A stretch of DNA of 64,000 bases. It comes from Absidia repens (Eukaryota > Mucoromycota > Mucoromycetes > Mucorales > Cunninghamellaceae). Under the pieces are notes generated by a model. That model worked only from the letters and a program-made list of their open reading frames with translations. It did no database searches and was not told the origin of the DNA. Positions 59,869-64,000 of this stretch are shown in pieces. The translations under genes were made by a program, and so were the position numbers. Position 1 is the stretch's first letter; every line of letters begins with the position of its first letter. The stretch is taken from positions 558,001 through 622,000 of the forward strand of contig MCGE01000009.1 of the NCBI GenBank assembly GCA_002105175.1, written 5' to 3'.

Positions 59869-60151
59869 GCCACAAAAACAAAACAAGGGACACCTTTACA
59901 GTTCAAATAGGACAGCCTCCTTAAGCATGATCAAAACCTTCGGCTATTCTATCTTCTGATTTTCCATATTTCCCCTCCTATCACCCAATTCCTTTTTTAT
60001 CATTCGCACATGCAGTTTCATCAAAAAAAACAAAAAAAAAAACAAATAAGGTTGTTTTCTTTTATTGGATATATACAGACAATTTCTAATAAATCACTAT
60101 AACTAGGTGAGATCACATGTATAAAAAAAAGATGTACATAAGATTTCTATT
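59285..60151. other. convergent 3' flanks, A34 tract
   Basis: AT-rich 3' DNA of the small plus gene and of lipin (minus). It has an AT-repeat patch (59440-59480) and a long A tract (about 59833-59866). No gene seen. Confidence 0.6.
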
Positions 60152-60579
60152 CTAAATAAATGGAATCGCATCCATGTCGTTTTCCAGATCATCTAACAAA
60201 GTCGTATCAAAATCATCCTCGTCGTCATTGTTATCGTTTTCTTTGGTGGTAGTGTCCGTCGGCGATGTATTCCCTTGACCATAGGCAAATGTTTTTGATA
60301 AAGTATGTCGAACGCCATTGGAAATATGATACATTAAGCTGGGTGACACTGGCTCATTGTTATTGTTGTTGACGTTGCCTTCATCCTCATCCCCTGTAAT
60401 GGATGGCTGTTGTTTATCGGCGACAACTGCTGGTGTTGATGCTGATGGTACTGGTGTGGTAGAAGTCGAGGCGGGTGTTGTGTGTGGTGGTATCGAAGAG
60501 CTAAGTAATAATGAAGGTCGCCTTAAAGTCGCCGTAAATGAATGTACACGACTCCTTCCCGTCGGTACAGAAGAAGTGG

Positions 60580-60611
<32 letters not shown>

Positions 60612-63600
60612 AATGATCGAGGAGAAAGTGGAGGTGGTGGAAGAGATTGTTGCCGTAATTGTCCATGACTGCCCGAATCTGAGGAAGACGAAGTAGACAT
60701 GGAGGTCAGACTGCGTAATAGTCCACTACGTGCATATTGCTGATGATGTTGTTTTTCAGATTCAGCGACAGTTTCCATCGGTAAAGTAGATAGATCAGGT
60801 TTGATGGGCTTTGGTTTCGGTGATGTGGGAGGCGATGTGGGTGGTGAGAGTAAGGGCAAATCGATGTCCGGTAATGGCTGTTTCCAGAAATGCCAGTCGT
60901 TGTAAGCGTTGTCAATGACATTTTTGTTGTTGCTGATGACGGGTGGGAAAATGTGGTCAACAAGATCATTCAAATGGAGATAAGATGAGGTGAATCCTTT
61001 GAGCAATTCGAGTTTGAGGTCGCCATAGGGGTCGATGGTGAAGATTCGTGAAGTTGGTACAAGGACACTACGGTACGAGATGGCGTCCGTCAACCGATTC
61101 CCAAAGCCTGCATAAAATGGTTGTCGTCGGCCTTCGTCCCCAAACAAACGTTGAATATCCTTCAAGCATGCCATTTTAAATACTTCGGGTTTGCGCATGA
61201 TGACTTCTCGATGGAATGAGGTAAAAAGACGGTCGGGAGACATAATCACTGGGCCATCCGGTAGTTGATACTTGCCTTGCGCCACCTTCTTCAAGTAATC
61301 CCGTGTATAGTCAGCCTGACCAATCGCACGACTTGTCAAATATAAAATCTTGTACCCGTTGTTGCAAATGTCAGTGTATAGTTTTGCTACCCCATGGTGT
61401 GTCCAGTCCTTGCCAATCATCGTAAACACATGTCCCAACGCATCAGATTTGGTGATTGTTCCATCAATGTCAGAGATAACGATCGGCATATCATAGTCCC
61501 AGTAAAAAATCTTGGCCGCACAGGTTGCTGTTCCTTGATACTCAGACGTCACCGAGAAGGATATCGTGTTGACACCCTTGTTCAGCCCAAGTTGCTTGAG
61601 TTGGTCAGAAGTGAGTCGCAACGTCTTGGCATAATGTTTCCGTCTTCCTGCAGCACCTTCTAGTAAATCGCCGTCATGGTGCTGATGTTCTGCATTCCAT
61701 CCCACGGTTGTTGTTTTGGTTGTTGTTGTGAATGTCGTCGCCTCCTTTTCTGAATCGGCACCAGAATCATCCTTCTCCTTTTTGGGTTGTCCATCCACCG
61801 TTGTTGCAGCTGCTGAGGATGATCGACTTAGCCATTGACGCCACCCTTTACCAAATAAATAAGATTCCCGACCATCTTCCACAGGGGCAACAAATCCAGG
61901 AGTTTCGTCTTGAGCAGATTGTAAAGGTTGCTTATACAGAAGTAAGGAAGTAAAAAAGGGTCCAGTATTTCCAGCAGCAGCGTAATAGCGTCGCTCATAG
62001 CGAAATACAAGTCGTTTATCGTTGAGAAGATTGGGGTTGTGCATAAAGGTGTCGTAGGTGATCTGGTGTTCGTCAAAAACGGAGGCGTTTTCTTTTTCGT
62101 CTGAACCGAATGATGACAGGCCACACAAGCTCATTTCAATGCGATAAATGGTGCCGGGAACCAATTGATACTTCATTGAGGTGTCGTTGTCTTCCATTGT
62201 CTGAGAGATTTCGGTAGCCTTGGTCGTATCCGTGTCAATCGAAGTCGTATCGTCGTCATCATGTTCATCATCTCCATCATCGACTTGATTTTCTGAACCA
62301 TCGGTCATACTGCGGCGCGAGTTTCCCCATCCCCATAAGCCAGCAGGTGTGTTGCTATTGTTGTTTTCAAGTTCACCAGTCGTGTTGTCCAAATGAGTAT
62401 CTTCTTGTGGAACATCGGGAGCAGCACGGTCCAAGTTGGTATTTTCTAACGCCGCCGACAATTCTGGATCCGTATTGTCGTCGTCCTCCCAACCACGTTT
62501 GCCAGTTTTGTACCCAGCCATATCCAATACGATTGATTCATTGTGTCCATGAGCATCTTCCTTCTGTGCAGTCTGTGCAGTAGTTGCTGTAGTAGTAGTG
62601 GTGGAAGTAGCAGTAACGTCCTCAGTGGTTGATTTGTGAAGTTGCTGTCCACCATTATCGTCTCGTTTTTGTACTGAGCGATGAGATACATCCAGAATCT
62701 TGCTAAATATATCACCATTGGCGGGCCGGACAATAAATGTTTCCTTTGCAATAGTTGTTGTTGTAATAGCATCCGGAATTACACGTTCCAACAAGGTAGA
62801 TCCATCGTCCATAGGATACACATCATTTTGGGGAGTAACAGTAGTGGTGTCCAAAGCCAGCTGATCCATAGAATGATTCAAAGGATCGGTAGTAGTACTG
62901 GTTGTGGTGGCATAAGGTTCCATGTTGGTTACCACTTTGTCCATTTGTTCTTCAATGATCATTTTTGGTGATTGTAGTTCAGCAGGTAAAGGAAGTTTCA
63001 TATGTGTATCATGTTCTTCTTCGAATGGGTCCTTGCTGGCGTTATCCGATGATGGTGATTGTTTTTCTATATAAGGTTTTATAAACGTATCATCAGTTTC
63101 ATCGCCATTTTAGTTTTGACACTATAAAGATATATTTACCTTTGTCGTCACTTTTCGATTCACCAATATCCAAAAATGGAGGTTCCTAAGCAAAAATAAT
63201 AGCAGCAATGTAAGAGGAAGGCATTCACTTCGACATCCACTTACGCACAATCTCATCGCAGATAACTTACCTCATCCGTTTTGTTTTCATTGACAGCACC
63301 GACAATAGGAGACGTTTGGAATTCTTCAGGAACTTGATGATCGGTTTCAAATACAAAAAAGGATTCACCAGCTTCACCGACTTTCATCAAATAGGGCACC
63401 ACTTGACCATTGACCTTGATTTCGATCTATTTAGATTTCATTAGAAACAAGTTAGCATGGCAAAATAATGAATATAGCAATAAATATATATATATACCTT
63501 TTTTTCTTGTGGCATCAATAAAGACAATTTACCAAACCGTACATGAAACGGACTACAAGCTAAATCACCATCTTCTTGTTCCACCACCACAATGTCCACC

Positions 63601-63686
63601 GCACCACTCAGCGTCGCAGGGTTGATGTCATTGTAAAAACTGGAGACGGATGTAAAAAGACTTCCAAGTTTTCCAACATATTCCAT
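60152..63686 (-). CDS. PAH1: lipin, phosphatidate phosphatase (PAH1/Smp2/Ned1)
   Basis: Mg-dependent enzyme that turns phosphatidate into diacylglycerol for triacylglycerol and phospholipid synthesis; acts at the ER/nuclear envelope. Exons on the minus strand at 63498-63686, 63271-63426, 63140-63185 and 60152-63066 give 1101 residues. The N-LIP domain begins MEYVGKLGSLFTSVSSFYND and continues INPATLSGAVDIVVVEQEDG. The C-LIP domain has the HAD-like catalytic motif DIDGT at about 663-667, then KDWTHHGVAKLYTDICNNGY, LPDGPVIMSPDRLF and PFYAGFGNRLTDAISYRSVL. The first 19 residues form the expected amphipathic membrane helix. Long acidic and Ser/Thr-rich linkers flank the domains and are likely phosphorylation targets. 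The C-terminus is acidic (DEDDFDTTLLDDLENDMDAI). Confidence 0.95.
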
Positions 63687-64000
63687 AGTAAATTTGTTTC
63701 GTTTTTGTCTATGGATGGAAGGCGTGTGTTGCAAAGTAAATTATATGGACGAGTAATGATTTAAGTAATAGAAGGAAGAAAAAAAAAATGAAATAGGATC
63801 AATTTTTATCTTTTTGCGTGGATTTGAGAAAACTCCGCTACAACAAGAGTTTTTTTTTTTTTTCAAGGGCCGGGACAATCACATGAAGTGACAAATCGAG
63901 TTTTGCATATGGTAGGAGCGCCAAATGATAAAAATATATCTTTTATTGGAATTGCACCAGCTTTTCAATAAAAAACGCTTGGGTAACTATCAACTAATTT
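63687..64000. promoter_or_regulatory. lipin promoter side
   Basis: About 310 bp upstream of the lipin start, running off the window. A T-run is near 63850-63863. No site is assigned. Confidence 0.4.

Noticed and set aside
28853..63686. A biosynthetic or defence gene cluster
   Set aside because: Neighbouring genes belong to unrelated housekeeping pathways and are on both strands.

Overview
This is a eukaryotic nuclear window, best read as an early-diverging filamentous fungus (Mucoromycota, probably Mucorales). Genes carry many 50-110 nt introns with GTAAG-type donors, and intergenic DNA is AT-rich with long A/T homopolymers. A complex I subunit (NDUFB7) excludes the complex-I-less budding yeasts. 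Lipin, Rtt107-type BRCT, HMT1-type ABC, Dopey and RNase-kappa-like proteins fit a fungus. The genus cannot be fixed from sequence alone.

Layout. 1-7.0 kb: the 3' end of a large DUF3684-type protein, then two respiratory-chain subunits facing each other across a shared promoter (NDUFB7 minus, COX6A plus), then a coiled-coil protein. 8.3-13.0 kb, minus: mRNA-export factor GLE1 and a two-active-site membrane-anchored PDI. 13.0-28.8 kb: gene-poor and repeat-rich, with ribosomal protein eL14, a bHLH factor and an Msn2-like C2H2 factor. 28.9-38.0 kb, minus: the 14-exon DOP1 gene and an RNase-kappa-like V-ATPase protein. 38.4-45.0 kb, plus: an unknown acidic protein, an HMT1/ABCB6-type ABC transporter and a tristetraprolin-like CCCH protein. 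46.4-52.6 kb: N-acetylglucosamine-6-phosphate deacetylase, a disordered protein and a six-BRCT repair scaffold. 55.0-59.3 kb, plus: a DHHC palmitoyltransferase and three small unknown genes. 60.1-63.7 kb, minus: lipin/PAH1 phosphatidate phosphatase.

Most of the genes are housekeeping (respiration, translation, export, secretion and membrane traffic, lipid synthesis, repair). I see no biosynthetic cluster, CRISPR array, rRNA or tRNA. All exon models were built by hand from splice signals and phase. They close in frame except where stated.

The least-explained content lies between genes. A dispersed repeat of up to about 640 bp occurs at least seven times in both orientations; I call it R1. It has a conserved promoter-like 5' end (CCCGCCCACGTGAAT), a conserved core and an internal AATAAA. 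I also see a Tc1/mariner-like unit with 32-bp inverted ends flanked by TA (14384-15267), a ten-unit 34-bp satellite with a 68-bp higher-order period (13818-14157), and a second two-copy repeat, R2. I did not find a convincing new multi-gene system. R1, and a possible HExxH protease motif in the DUF3684 protein, are the best candidates for new biology.
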